This document shows, one piece after another, positions 37,176 to 45,512 of a stretch of DNA of 64,000 nucleotides. Position 1 is the first letter of the stretch. Each line of letters opens with the position of its first letter. A program made the translations under genes and the position numbers. Source of the DNA: Methylocystis rosea SV97. GTDB lineage: Bacteria; Pseudomonadota; Alphaproteobacteria; Rhizobiales; Beijerinckiaceae. Where the stretch lies: NCBI RefSeq assembly GCF_000372845.1, contig NZ_KB889963.1, forward strand, positions 2,224,998 through 2,288,997. The letters run 5' to 3'. The notes under the pieces are model-generated. The model saw only the letters and a program-made list of their open reading frames with translations, was not told the DNA's origin and did not search any database.

Positions 37176-37658
37176 TTAGCTCCGACGCCGAAACAGCAGA
37201 TGGTCGAGGGAGATCGCGCCGGGCCCACGGGCGATCAACACGGTGAGGATCGCCATCCAATAGGCATGGACCGTCCACCATGCATCGGGATAGACGAAGA
37301 TCTGGATGACGATTGTCATCGCCAGAAGAACGAACGCCGAGAGGCGCGTCAAAAGCCCAAGGACAAGCAGCAGCGGCAGGACGAATTCGAGGCCGCTCGC
37401 CACATAGGCGGCGGCGGTCGGCGAAATCAGCGGCAATCTATATTCTTCGGCGAAGAGCGTGAAGGTTGCGCTGCGCACCGCTGTCGGGATCTGAAACGAC
37501 AGATCAAGGCCGAAAATTTCGCGGCCTAGTGTTGGTCCCTCGATCTTTGTCTGACCGGAGACGAAGAACGGATGCGCGACGACGATCCGCAGAAAAAGCG
37601 CGATCAGCGAATAGGGGATCGCATCCAACCAGCGCGCGATCTTTCTTATGAAATTCAT
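37176..37658 (-). CDS. DoxX-family membrane protein of the bufferin operon
   Basis: 160 residues from ATG 37658 (GGAG 10 bases upstream; a TTG at 37667 is less likely). There are four membrane segments, with SLIALFLRIVVAHPFFVSGQ and YVASGLEFVLPLLLVLGLLTR typical of DoxX. It lies 47 bases after bufC on the same strand. Many bufferin operons end with a DoxX-type gene (BufD), thought to act in the membrane with the metallophore pathway. Its exact task is not known. Confidence 0.82.
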   Translation of the reverse strand: MNFIRKIARWLDAIPYSLIALFLRIVVAHPFFVSGQTKIEGPTLGREIFGLDLSFQIPTAVRSATFTLFAEEYRLPLISPTAAAYVASGLEFVLPLLLVLGLLTRLSAFVLLAMTIVIQIFVYPDAWWTVHAYWMAILTVLIARGPGAISLDHLLFRRRS

Positions 37659-37714
37659 TACGTTCAAGCTCCATCAATGATCGCCGCGGCCACGCTAAAA
37701 CGCGTTTTTTAAGT

Positions 37715-38488
37715 TCAGTGCGCGACGCTGAGGGCCACGAAGGCTCCAGTCAAGAGAAGCTCCCGCAAGCAGTCGGTCAGTTTAAAATCCGCCGCGACGG
37801 CGGTCGCCGCATTCACGGCTTCGCCGAATGTTCCTCCGCTCCTAAGCGCATCGACGAAGGCCGATCCGCCGGCGGGAAGAGCCGCCACCTTGATCGCCAG
37901 CTCGGGCCGAACGACAAGCGCCTCTTCGCCGTGGTCCAGCTCCACTGGCGTCATCTCGTCGTCCGACATGTGCCGCCGCCAGATCGAAACGATCGGATAC
38001 GCGGACGCCACGACCTGCGTCGAGGGATGCAGGGCAGCCGTTGCGCTCTCCAGTCGATCGAGCGGTACGGCCCGGATCAAATCCAACGACAGCGGCGCGG
38101 CGTCCGCGGCGTGATAGGCTTGGCCGACGGCATATTCGAGCCGCGCGACGTCCGGAAGGTAAGGAAGTTCGCGCGCCGGCGCGAAATCCGAGACGAATGT
38201 CGCGAACTCGTCGCCATATTCGAAAAGCATCGGCGTGCGCGGAAGGCGTTCGCGCACATAGCATTGCGCCATAGCGCGAAAAAATTCATCGCCGACCAAC
38301 TGCAAGCAAATTGGAAAGCGCTCCGCCAGCGCGTCGACCAGTCCGACGCACACATTGTTGCGATAGACCGCCAAACGTCGCTCCGGCGGAAAGCCGCCGG
38401 GGGTTTCGAGTTCGTTGGGCGGCGGCAGCTCCGGGTCGAGCAGCGTGCGGACAAATGCGCCTTGATCGAAGTCAGCCGAGGTCGTCAT
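37715..38488 (-). CDS. bufC: BufC/HvfC-like partner protein (DUF2063)
   Basis: 257 residues. The DUF2063 domain is seen in FVRTLLDPELPPPNELETP, RRLAVYRNNVCVGLVDALAE, FRAMAQCYVRERLPRTPMLF and LPYLPDVARLEYAVGQAYHA. Proteins of this family bind the precursor peptide and present it to the MNIO enzyme. The gene overlaps bufB by 17 bases. The order bufA-bufB-bufC-doxX is the standard bufferin operon. Confidence 0.9.
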   Translation of the reverse strand: MTTSADFDQGAFVRTLLDPELPPPNELETPGGFPPERRLAVYRNNVCVGLVDALAERFPICLQLVGDEFFRAMAQCYVRERLPRTPMLFEYGDEFATFVSDFAPARELPYLPDVARLEYAVGQAYHAADAAPLSLDLIRAVPLDRLESATAALHPSTQVVASAYPIVSIWRRHMSDDEMTPVELDHGEEALVVRPELAIKVAALPAGGSAFVDALRSGGTFGEAVNAATAVAADFKLTDCLRELLLTGAFVALSVAH

Positions 38489-39398
38489 GAAGCGCCTCCG
38501 ATCTCAGCCTGTCTTTGACAGCACGCCGCCGCCTTTCAAGGCGCATCTCCGCTTGCGTGGCCTGCGCGGAGAGGGTCGGCCAGGAGGGAACGTCATTGTC
38601 CCATTCGATCAGCGTCGCGACCGGTCCGCGTCGCGCCAGCGCGCGGTCATAGAGGCGCCAAACCGCGTCAGGGATGGGCGCGCAATGCGCGTCGATCAGC
38701 AGAGGGTCGCCAATCTCGTCGACATCCTCGGCATATCCGGCAAGATGAATCTCTTCGACAAAGGACATCGGGAAGGCGTCGATATAGTCCTCCGCCGAAT
38801 AGGCGAGGTTCGTTGCGCTGACATAGACGTTGGTCACGTCGAGCAGCAGCCGGCAATCCGTGCGGCGCACGACTTCGCGCAGGAACTCGATCTCCGAATA
38901 CTCCGAGGATCGGAACAGCAGATAGGCCGCTGGGTTTTCGAGGAGGATCGGCCTGCCGAGCGCCTCCTGGATTTCATCCACATGAGCGACGACATGCGCC
39001 AATGTCGTCGCGTTATAGGGCAGGGGCAGCAGGTCGTTGAGAAAGCGCCTTCCCTGCGTCGACCAGGCGAGATGTTCGGAGAACGCGGCTGGATCGTACT
39101 GCTCGACAAGACTCTTCACGCGGCGAAGATGCTCGCGATCGAGAGGTTCGGCGCCGCCGACGGACAGGCCGACGCCATGGATCGAGAGGGGCCAATCTCG
39201 GCGCAAACGCATAAGCTGCGCGTGCGGAGTTCCGCCGGCGCCCATGTAGTTCTCGGCGTGGATTTCGAAAAAACCGATATCGCGCGCCGAGGCTTCGATG
39301 TCGGCGAGATGCACGCTCTTGAAACCGACTCCAGCGCGGGCGGGCAGCGAGGAAGCTGCGCGCGCGCGGCGATGTTCGGGGGCGGAATGCGTGCCCAT
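38472..39398 (-). CDS. bufB: MNIO (DUF692) peptide-modifying iron enzyme BufB
   Basis: 308 residues with the TIM-barrel of multinuclear non-haem iron oxidative enzymes: ARAGVGFKSVHLADI, FFEIHAENYMGAGG, LSIHGVGLSVGG, FSEHLAWSTQGRRF, PILLENPAAYLLF, LLLDVTNVYVSATN and EEIHLAGYAEDVDEIGDPLLIDAH supply the iron-binding His, Asp, Glu and Asn residues. In bufferin systems it oxidises cysteines of the precursor to thiooxazole groups. It sits 9 bases after bufA1. Confidence 0.93.
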   Translation of the reverse strand: MGTHSAPEHRRARAASSLPARAGVGFKSVHLADIEASARDIGFFEIHAENYMGAGGTPHAQLMRLRRDWPLSIHGVGLSVGGAEPLDREHLRRVKSLVEQYDPAAFSEHLAWSTQGRRFLNDLLPLPYNATTLAHVVAHVDEIQEALGRPILLENPAAYLLFRSSEYSEIEFLREVVRRTDCRLLLDVTNVYVSATNLAYSAEDYIDAFPMSFVEEIHLAGYAEDVDEIGDPLLIDAHCAPIPDAVWRLYDRALARRGPVATLIEWDNDVPSWPTLSAQATQAEMRLERRRRAVKDRLRSEALHDDLG

Positions 39399-39407
39399 GC
39401 CGGGGCC

Positions 39408-39686
39408 TCAGTGCGAAATCGGCTCGAGGCTGCCCTTGCCCTTGGGCGTCACGATAGACGTGCACGTGCCCTTCGGGACATATTTCCATGCGTCGCCTTG
39501 ATAATTGGTCTTTGAGGTTCCTGCGCAGCTGGTTCCCGGGCCCGCCGCGCAATCATTCTTGCCCTTCAAGGAAACGCCGAAGCACTTTTCTTGGTCGTTC
39601 GCGGCCTTAGCCGTTTCCGCCAGAGCGACGGCCGTCGCGAAGGCGCCCGCGATCGCAAAGGCGGCGCAAAGCTTCTTGTCTGACAT
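39408..39686 (-). CDS. bufA1: Bufferin precursor peptide, BufA1 type (DUF2282)
   Basis: 92 residues. A signal peptide ([21 protein letters not shown]) leads to a core with four cysteines at 35, 46, 54 and 75: [36 protein letters not shown]. This spacing is the signature of periplasmic bufferins, ribosomally made copper-binding peptides whose central cysteines are modified by BufB/BufC. The gene is first in its operon and lies 110 bp downstream of a SigF-type promoter. Confidence 0.92.
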   Translation of the reverse strand: MSDKKLCAAFAIAGAFATAVALAETAKAANDQEKCFGVSLKGKNDCAAGPGTSCAGTSKTNYQGDAWKYVPKGTCTSIVTPKGKGSLEPISH

Positions 39687-39795
39687 TCTGATCTCCCTCT
39701 GCTTGCGTCCGATTCATCCATTAAACGGCGATCGGTTGAAATCTGACGTATTCGGCGTGCAATTCAAGACGACCGTTCGCCGCTCAAGGGTCAAT

Positions 39796-39822
39796 TTCGT
39801 CGCGACGGCTTCAAAGGTTACA
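39796..39822 (-). promoter_or_regulatory. SigF-type promoter of bufA1BC-doxX
   Basis: On the minus strand TGTAACC, 16 bases, CGAAAT. This matches the Caulobacter SigF consensus as I recall it (GTAACC-N16-CGAA) and is repeated at 41652-41678 before the second bufferin gene. The predicted start leaves a leader of about 100 bases before bufA1. Confidence 0.82.
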
Positions 39823-39974
39823 GCCGAAGGCGTTCATCGAAAACCGCGAAAAAGTCGAGTCGGGTGAGATGGCGCGCGGACGCTTGATGGATTAGAACTG
39901 CCGTATCCGCTGATGCGCGCTGCGCGGAGTCCAATCGGAAGCGGCGGAGCGAGCGACGCAAATTCGCAGTGGAC

Positions 39975-40550
39975 ATGAGCGAATTGAGCGATACGTCGAA
40001 CGACCGGGAAAGCCGCTGGCGCGCGCTCATGGCGTCGGCGCAGGACGGCGATCATGCCGCGTATGGCGAGCTCTTGTCTGATCTCTTTCCCGTTTTGCGC
40101 CGGTTCGTCGTGCGAAGGTGGCCGAATGCGCATGACACGGAAGACGTGGTTCAGGAAATCCTCGTGTCCATTCACACGGTGCGCCAGACCTATGATCGCG
40201 AGCGTCCGTTTACGCCCTGGCTGATGACCATCGCGGCGCGGCGCGTCGCCGACGCCGCGCGAAGTCGATACGCACGAGGCGCCAACGAAACGACGGTCGA
40301 TATCTTGCCTGAAACCTTTGACGGCGACGGCGCGAAATCCGAACAAGAGACGAGGGACGATCGCGAGGCGCTTCGCCGAGCCATGGCGATCCTGCCGGCT
40401 GGCCAGCGCCAGGCGATTGAACTGATCAAGATCCAAGGTCTTTCGCTGGACGAAGCGTCTCAGGTCACGGGGAAGAGCGTTGGTTCGCTGAAAGTCGGAA
40501 TCCATAGAGCCATCAAAGCGATGCGACAGGCCCTGGAGCGGATTGGCTAG
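39975..40550 (+). CDS. sigF: ECF RNA polymerase sigma factor, SigF-like
   Basis: 191 residues from ATG 39975; a GTG two codons earlier is equally possible and neither has a clear SD. Region 2 is DLFPVLRRFVVRRWPNAHDTEDVVQEI with RPFTPWLMTIAARRVADA. Region 4 is RRAMAILPAGQRQAIELIKIQGLSLDEASQVTG followed by SVGSLKVGIHRAIKAMRQAL. The next gene encodes an NrsF anti-sigma, which defines the SigF group responding to metal and oxidative stress. It is divergent from the bufferin operon. Confidence 0.9.
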   Translation: MSELSDTSNDRESRWRALMASAQDGDHAAYGELLSDLFPVLRRFVVRRWPNAHDTEDVVQEILVSIHTVRQTYDRERPFTPWLMTIAARRVADAARSRYARGANETTVDILPETFDGDGAKSEQETRDDREALRRAMAILPAGQRQAIELIKIQGLSLDEASQVTGKSVGSLKVGIHRAIKAMRQALERIG

Positions 40551-40553
40551 CGA

Positions 40554-41237
40554 ATGTTGAACCAAGACCTGATCAAAGCCCTGACCGACAATTGCGCGCC
40601 GATACGCCCGCTCCCGCATCCTGCCTGGCGCGCGCTCGTTTGGTTCGCGGTTTCGCTTTGTTATGTCGCGATCGTGGTGGCGGTCATGGGGGTGAGGCCC
40701 GACTTTGTCGCCAAGATCGCCGACCCGCAGTTTGCGACGGAATTGGCTGCGGCGTTCCTGACGAGCGTCGTCGCAGCAGCTGGGGCCTTCAGCGCCGGCT
40801 GTCCGGCGCGCCCGATCTGGGAGCGGCTCGCCGCCGGATTGTTCTTCTTGCTCTGGGCAGGCGCGCTCGCCGTTGGATGCTGGAGGGACGTTGACGCCTT
40901 CGGCGTGTCCGGTCTCCTCTCGCATTCAGACATTTATTGCCTGCCCACCATTCTCGCCATCAGCATCCCGGCGGCGGTTTTGATCCTGTCGATGGTCAAG
41001 CGCGGCGCGCCCATTGCGCCATTCGTGACGATTGGACTTGCCGCGCTCGCATCGACGGCCTTGGCGGCGGCGGCGCTACGTCTGTCCTTCAGACAGGACG
41101 CGGCAGTGTCGGTCTGCATCTGGCAGTTCGGTTCCGTCGTCCTGCTAACGGGAATCGCCTCGCTGTTCGGCCGGGCGCTGCTGCACTGGACCATGCGCGA
41201 CGAGTTGATCGCCTCTTTTCAAGCGCATCGCCGCTGA
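40554..41237 (+). CDS. nrsF: NrsF-type membrane anti-sigma factor (DUF1109)
   Basis: 227 residues, starting 3 bases after the sigF stop. A short cytoplasmic N-terminus (MLNQDLIKALTDNCAPIRPL) is followed by six hydrophobic helices, among them ALVWFAVSLCYVAIVVAVMG and LAAGLFFLLWAGALAVGCW. Cysteines lie in or near the membrane region (for example FSAGCPARPIWER). In Caulobacter NrsF holds SigF at the membrane and releases it when metals or oxidants act on such cysteines. The arrangement here supports the same circuit. Confidence 0.88.
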   Translation: MLNQDLIKALTDNCAPIRPLPHPAWRALVWFAVSLCYVAIVVAVMGVRPDFVAKIADPQFATELAAAFLTSVVAAAGAFSAGCPARPIWERLAAGLFFLLWAGALAVGCWRDVDAFGVSGLLSHSDIYCLPTILAISIPAAVLILSMVKRGAPIAPFVTIGLAALASTALAAAALRLSFRQDAAVSVCIWQFGSVVLLTGIASLFGRALLHWTMRDELIASFQAHRR

Positions 41238-41316
41238 CGACGGCTCATCTCGGCTAAGAAAATCGACCGCCGGCGCGGAACGGACGAAGAAGGCGCATCC
41301 GTCCGCGCCGCACGGC

Positions 41317-41583
41317 TTACATCTCGGCGATCTTGCCGCCCTTCGCCTCGCAAGCCGCTGCTGATTTTTCAGGCACCCGCCCCTGACCCTTGCATGAGTT
41401 CATGCCCTTGCAGGCGTTGTTCGCAGTCTTGCAGGCGCTGGTTCCCTTGCATGAATTGATTCCGGCGCAATGGACAGACTTGCTCATTTTTTTGGCAAGC
41501 GCGGGCGCCGGCGCCGCGCCGCTCAGAACGAGGGCGATCGCCGCAGCGGCCATTGAGGCGCCCGAAACACTTTTGACGTTCAT
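41317..41583 (-). CDS. bufA2: Second bufferin precursor, BufA2 type
   Basis: 88 residues from the ATG at 41583; AAGGAG is 7 bases upstream of this ATG but abuts the ATG at 41589, so the inner one is preferred. A signal peptide (MAAAAIALVLSGAAPAPALA) precedes six cysteines in near-repeats: NSCKG, SACKT, NACKG, NSCKG. BufA2-family peptides are modified and bind copper like BufA1, and no separate modifying genes are adjacent. It has its own SigF-type promoter. Confidence 0.88.
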   Translation of the reverse strand: MNVKSVSGASMAAAAIALVLSGAAPAPALAKKMSKSVHCAGINSCKGTSACKTANNACKGMNSCKGQGRVPEKSAAACEAKGGKIAEM

Positions 41584-41651
41584 TTCCATCTCCTTGAAAA
41601 ATCAGCTCGCAGGACGAGCGTTCCAGGTTCACGGGGAACCTGCGGACGCTA

Positions 41652-41678
41652 TTCGTCGCGGCTACGAATAAGGTTACA
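41652..41678 (-). promoter_or_regulatory. SigF-type promoter of bufA2
   Basis: On the minus strand TGTAACC, 16 bases, CGAATA, the same elements and spacing as before bufA1. It lies about 70 bases upstream of the bufA2 ATG. The rest of the 41584-41940 gap shows no gene. Confidence 0.82.
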
Positions 41679-41940
41679 GCGCGGCGCCTTCGAGGAGCGG
41701 GAGTCGCTCCTGACTTTGGCCTCTTTTGCGGCCGCGCGGGCAAGAGCGACGCGCCCGCTCCGCCCTTCGTCTTTGAAAAGTCGATCGTGAAAAACTTCTG
41801 CAGTATCGCGGAGTTGATCGATGGGAGATCACGCGTGATCAGCTGGGCGGGGAGAAGTTTAGTGACAGGCATCTACTTTGCTGTGACGATTAGTCTGACT
41901 CTGGGATCAGTTCCGCAGGCGAGAAAAATTTGGAGACGCC

Positions 41941-43752
41941 GTGTATCCACCGCTCCGCGGCTTTTTGCGCCGCTGCCATGATCAGTTCGCCGTCGACGAT
42001 TCCGGCGCGGTCGCCAATTACATTCCGGAATTGACGAGGGCGAACCCAGCGCATTTCGGCGTCAGCCTCGCAACGATCGACGGCCATGTCTATGAGGTCG
42101 GCGACAGTTCCACGCCTTTTACGATCCAGTCGATATCGAAGGCCTTTGTATTCGCGCTCGCACTCGAAACGCTTGGCCACGAGCGCGTCGAGTCGGTGAT
42201 CGGCGTCGAGCCTAGTGGCGACGCTTTCAATTCGATTCGACTGACGGGTGACAACAAGCCGTTCAATCCCATGGTCAATGCTGGAGCGATCGCCTGTTCC
42301 GGTTTGATCCATCAGCAAGAAGGCGACGGCGCTTTTGACCTCATCCATCGGACGCTGGGCCGCTTCGCCGGACGCGAACTCGACGTCGACGAAGCGGTGT
42401 TCGCCTCGGAACGTGCGACCGGCGACAGGAATCGCGCTATCGCCTGGCTGCTTCGCAATTATTCCGTGCTTGGCGACGACGTCGACGCCGTTCTGGACGT
42501 CTATTTTCGTCAATGCGCCGTGCTCGTCACCGCGCGCGATTTGGCGGTGATGGCGGCGACGTTGGCCAACTGCGGCCGCAACCCGCTCACCGGCGAGCAA
42601 ATCATTTCCTCTTACGTCGTGGCGCGCACGCTCTCGGTGATGACGAGCTCCGGCATGTACGACTATGCCGGCGAGTGGATCTATCGGGTGGGAATTCCCG
42701 CAAAGAGCGGGGTCGGCGGCGGAATCATCGCCGCCCTTCCGGCGCAACTGGGGCTCGGCACCTTTTCGCCCCGGCTCGACAGTCATGGCAACAGCGTCCG
42801 CGGTCTAAAAGTCTGCGAGGCGCTATCGGCGCATTTTGGATTGCATGTGCTCAATCGCAGCGACGATGTGCGCACCTGCATCATTAGCGACTACAACGCA
42901 GCCGGTGTTTCCTCGCGCCGCAACCGACAGAATTTCGAGCTGGCGATTCTTCAAGAGCGCGCAAGCGACATTCGGGTGATCGAACTCGTCGGCGCGCTCT
43001 CATTCGCCGCAATGGACTACGTCTCGCGCAGGCTGGATGGCGAAGGGCCGCCAGGCGAGCTGCTGATTTTGGACTTTCGACGCGTTCCGAGCGCGACGAC
43101 CGCCGCTGCGCGACTCCTGGCGGAGACGCTCGCTGGCCTCGCCGCTCGCGGCGTCACCCTCATCGTCGCAGGCTTTGAAAAAACGTCGCAGCTCTGGCAG
43201 GCGATACACGCAGAGCGCAACGTTTTGCCAAAACTGCGTCATTTTTCGCTGCTCGACGACGCAATCGAATGGGCCGAAGATCAGGTGATCTATCGCTATG
43301 GCGGCTTTGAAGGCTTGGCCAAGAGGACCCATCTCAGCGAGCAGGCGCTGCTCGCTGGGCTGTGTTCGGTTGAAATAGACCACATCGCGGCGATCGGGCT
43401 CGCGCGTGCTTTCAAAACCGGCGAGCGGATCATCGCCGCCGGAGATCCCGCAGCCTCGCTGTTCTTTCTGCAAAGCGGCATGGTCAGCGTGAAATTGCGC
43501 AGCGGCGCGCGATTGGCGTCGATTTCGCCAGGCATGGTGTTCGGCGAGATGGCGCTCATCGAACGCGAGCGCAGCGCAGACGTGTGGGCCGACACGGCGG
43601 TGCAGTGCCTTGAATTGCCGCTGAGCGCTTATGCTTCGTTCCGCAAGAGCCATCCAGCAAGCGGAGAGCTGATCATGCGAAATCTTGCAGCGCTATTGGC
43701 GCGGCGTCTGGTGCTTGCCAACGCCAAAGTCGACCTGCTCAGCGCCTATTGA
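41941..43752 (+). CDS. glsA: Glutaminase fused to STAS and cyclic-nucleotide-binding domains
   Basis: 603 residues from a GTG. Residues about 10-300 are a serine-type glutaminase: SxxK motif SISK at 64-67, NPMVNAGAIACSG, SERATGDRNRAIAW and KSGVGGGIIAALP. Residues about 320-435 form a STAS domain (IRVIELVGALSFAAMD, LILDFRRVPSATT). Residues about 460-590 form a cNMP-binding domain (GERIIAAGDPAASLFFLQSG, SPGMVFGEMALIERERSADV). The enzyme turns glutamine into glutamate and ammonia. The extra domains suggest control by a cyclic nucleotide and by partner binding. Confidence 0.92.
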   Translation: MYPPLRGFLRRCHDQFAVDDSGAVANYIPELTRANPAHFGVSLATIDGHVYEVGDSSTPFTIQSISKAFVFALALETLGHERVESVIGVEPSGDAFNSIRLTGDNKPFNPMVNAGAIACSGLIHQQEGDGAFDLIHRTLGRFAGRELDVDEAVFASERATGDRNRAIAWLLRNYSVLGDDVDAVLDVYFRQCAVLVTARDLAVMAATLANCGRNPLTGEQIISSYVVARTLSVMTSSGMYDYAGEWIYRVGIPAKSGVGGGIIAALPAQLGLGTFSPRLDSHGNSVRGLKVCEALSAHFGLHVLNRSDDVRTCIISDYNAAGVSSRRNRQNFELAILQERASDIRVIELVGALSFAAMDYVSRRLDGEGPPGELLILDFRRVPSATTAAARLLAETLAGLAARGVTLIVAGFEKTSQLWQAIHAERNVLPKLRHFSLLDDAIEWAEDQVIYRYGGFEGLAKRTHLSEQALLAGLCSVEIDHIAAIGLARAFKTGERIIAAGDPAASLFFLQSGMVSVKLRSGARLASISPGMVFGEMALIERERSADVWADTAVQCLELPLSAYASFRKSHPASGELIMRNLAALLARRLVLANAKVDLLSAY

Positions 43753-43780
43753 CGTGCGGAAAGCGTCTGACGCCGCAATA

Positions 43781-44116
43781 CTACGCCGCGCTCTTAGGCG
43801 TCATGTTTGGGGCCGTGGCCGCCTGCAGGAGCATCGCGCTCGTCTCGTCAGCCGAGAATACTCTGGTGAGCCGATTGCGGCTCAGATGCCCTGCGGCGAC
43901 GTCCGCGATCTCAATAGCCGCAGCCGTGGTTTCATCGGGCGCTTCGAAGAGTGCAAATCCGTCATATTCTGCGCCGGGCGTGTAATATAATCCGATGAGG
44001 CGGCCGCCGAAGTGCCTGAGAAGCGCTTCTGAAGCCGCGGCGCGATCCTGCGGCGCCTTGATGAGGGTCGCCCAAGCGGCAGGAGAATAGGCAAACTGCG
44101 CCAGGAACAAGGGCAT
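43781..44116 (-). CDS. GYD-domain protein
   Basis: 111 residues from ATG 44116, behind GGAGGAG; the frame is open to 44173. The sequence MPLFLAQFAYSPAAWATLIK, HFGGRLIGLYYTPGAEYDGF and ALFEAPDETTAAAIEIADVA matches the GYD family, a ferredoxin-like dimeric fold of unknown function. The defining G-x-YD motif reads AEYDGF here. Confidence 0.8.
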   Translation of the reverse strand: MPLFLAQFAYSPAAWATLIKAPQDRAAASEALLRHFGGRLIGLYYTPGAEYDGFALFEAPDETTAAAIEIADVAAGHLSRNRLTRVFSADETSAMLLQAATAPNMTPKSAA

Positions 44117-44261
44117 GTTATTAGCTCCTCCGTCCGGAGGCGGTAGTTTGCGCGTTTTAGCAAAGCTTGGCAATGCGGGCGGGCGAGGCGCTGCGGAGCA
44201 CGATTTGCCTTCTGGTAGCGCTGCCCTTACGTCGTCTGCGTTATGCGCCGGTCAAGAATGG

Positions 44262-44288
44262 CCGGTTTAACGCGAACGTTAAAACCGG
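44262..44288. promoter_or_regulatory. Inverted repeat reaching into the ribosome site of the RND operon
   Basis: CCGGTTTAACG and CGTTAAAACCGG pair with one bulged base around a 4-base loop. The right arm enters the SD GGAGG (44287-44291) eight bases before the ATG. It could be a repressor operator (TetR type) or an RNA hairpin restricting translation. Confidence 0.55.
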
Positions 44289-44295
44289 AGGTGAG

Positions 44296-45492
44296 ATGCT
44301 GTTGGCTTTTGTGGCGGCGCGCGGCGGCGATGGTCACGGGAGAGTCGCAAGCGCATTGTTTAAAACGCTCGCGGCATTGGTGTTTCTGGCCCAATCAGTG
44401 GGCGCGCGCGCAGAGGGTCCTGCCCCCGAAGTGGTGGTCTCCCACCCGCTCGCCAGGACGATTCCGCGCTGGGACGAATATACGGGTCGCTTCGAGGCCT
44501 TAAAGCAGGTCGAGGTGCGCGCCCGCGTCTCCGGCGCTTTGGAGAAGATCAATTTCACCGATGGGCAGTTCGTCAAAGCCGGCGACGTCCTCTTCGTCAT
44601 CGATCAGCGGCCGTATCAGATCGCGGTCGACAGCGCGCGTGCGGAACTCACTCGAGCGCAGGCGCAAGCCGTGGCGTCGACCCGCGATTATGCCCGCGCT
44701 CAGGAGATGACGCAGGGTCGCACGATTACCGCGCGCGACGTCGATCAGCGCAAAGCGAGCAATGATATCGCCAGGGCGCAGGTTTTGAGCGCCGAAGCCG
44801 CGCTTCGCAACGCGGAACTCAATCTGGAATGGACGCAGGTCCGCGCGCCGATCGCCGGGCGCGTGTCGGACCGTCGCGTCGATTCGGGCAATCTCGTTCA
44901 GGGCGGACAGGCGGATGCGACGTTGCTCACGACGATCGTGACGCTCGATCCGATTCACTTCATCTTCGACGCCTCGGAGGCCGACTACATTCGCTATGCG
45001 CGCTCAGCGGAGCGTCCGAAAGAGACCTCGCGCGAGTTCAAAAATCGCGTTTCGGTGCGGCTTGCTGACGAGACCGAGTGGACTCGCAGCGGCGTCATGG
45101 ACTTCATGGATAATCAGCTGAATCGGCGGTCCGGCACGATCCGAGGCCGAGCCGTCTTCGACAACAAGGACTATTTTCTGACGCCCGGCACCTTCGGGCG
45201 CCTGCGCCTGTTCGGCGGCGACGTCTCCGCGCTGCTCATTCCCGACGCTTCCGTCGTCTCCGATCAGACGAGCAAGACCGTGCTTATCGTGTCCGACGAC
45301 AATAAGGTCGTCGCCAAATCGGTGAGTCTTGGCCCCATTCACAACGGTTTGCGCGTGATCCAATCCGGGCTCGACGCGAAGGATCGGATCGTGATCGGCG
45401 GGCTCGCAAATCCCATGGTTCGATCCGGCGCGACCGTTCAGCCCAAGGAAGGCGAGATCAAGGAAGCGCCTGTCGCGGTCAGCGACCGATAG
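44296..45492 (+). CDS. RND efflux periplasmic adaptor (MFP) subunit
   Basis: 398 residues from ATG 44296 (GGAGGTGAG directly upstream), preferred to a frame start at 44167. An export signal ends near SVGARA. Lipoyl halves DGQFVKAGDVLFVIDQRPYQ and VRAPIAGRVSDRRVDSGNLV flank an alpha-hairpin, followed by a beta-barrel and membrane-proximal domain. It links the inner-membrane pump encoded 20 bases downstream to an outer-membrane channel. No TolC-like gene is in the window. Confidence 0.92.
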   Translation: MLLAFVAARGGDGHGRVASALFKTLAALVFLAQSVGARAEGPAPEVVVSHPLARTIPRWDEYTGRFEALKQVEVRARVSGALEKINFTDGQFVKAGDVLFVIDQRPYQIAVDSARAELTRAQAQAVASTRDYARAQEMTQGRTITARDVDQRKASNDIARAQVLSAEAALRNAELNLEWTQVRAPIAGRVSDRRVDSGNLVQGGQADATLLTTIVTLDPIHFIFDASEADYIRYARSAERPKETSREFKNRVSVRLADETEWTRSGVMDFMDNQLNRRSGTIRGRAVFDNKDYFLTPGTFGRLRLFGGDVSALLIPDASVVSDQTSKTVLIVSDDNKVVAKSVSLGPIHNGLRVIQSGLDAKDRIVIGGLANPMVRSGATVQPKEGEIKEAPVAVSDR

Positions 45493-45512
45493 ACGTCGAG
45501 ATCAGGAACGCT

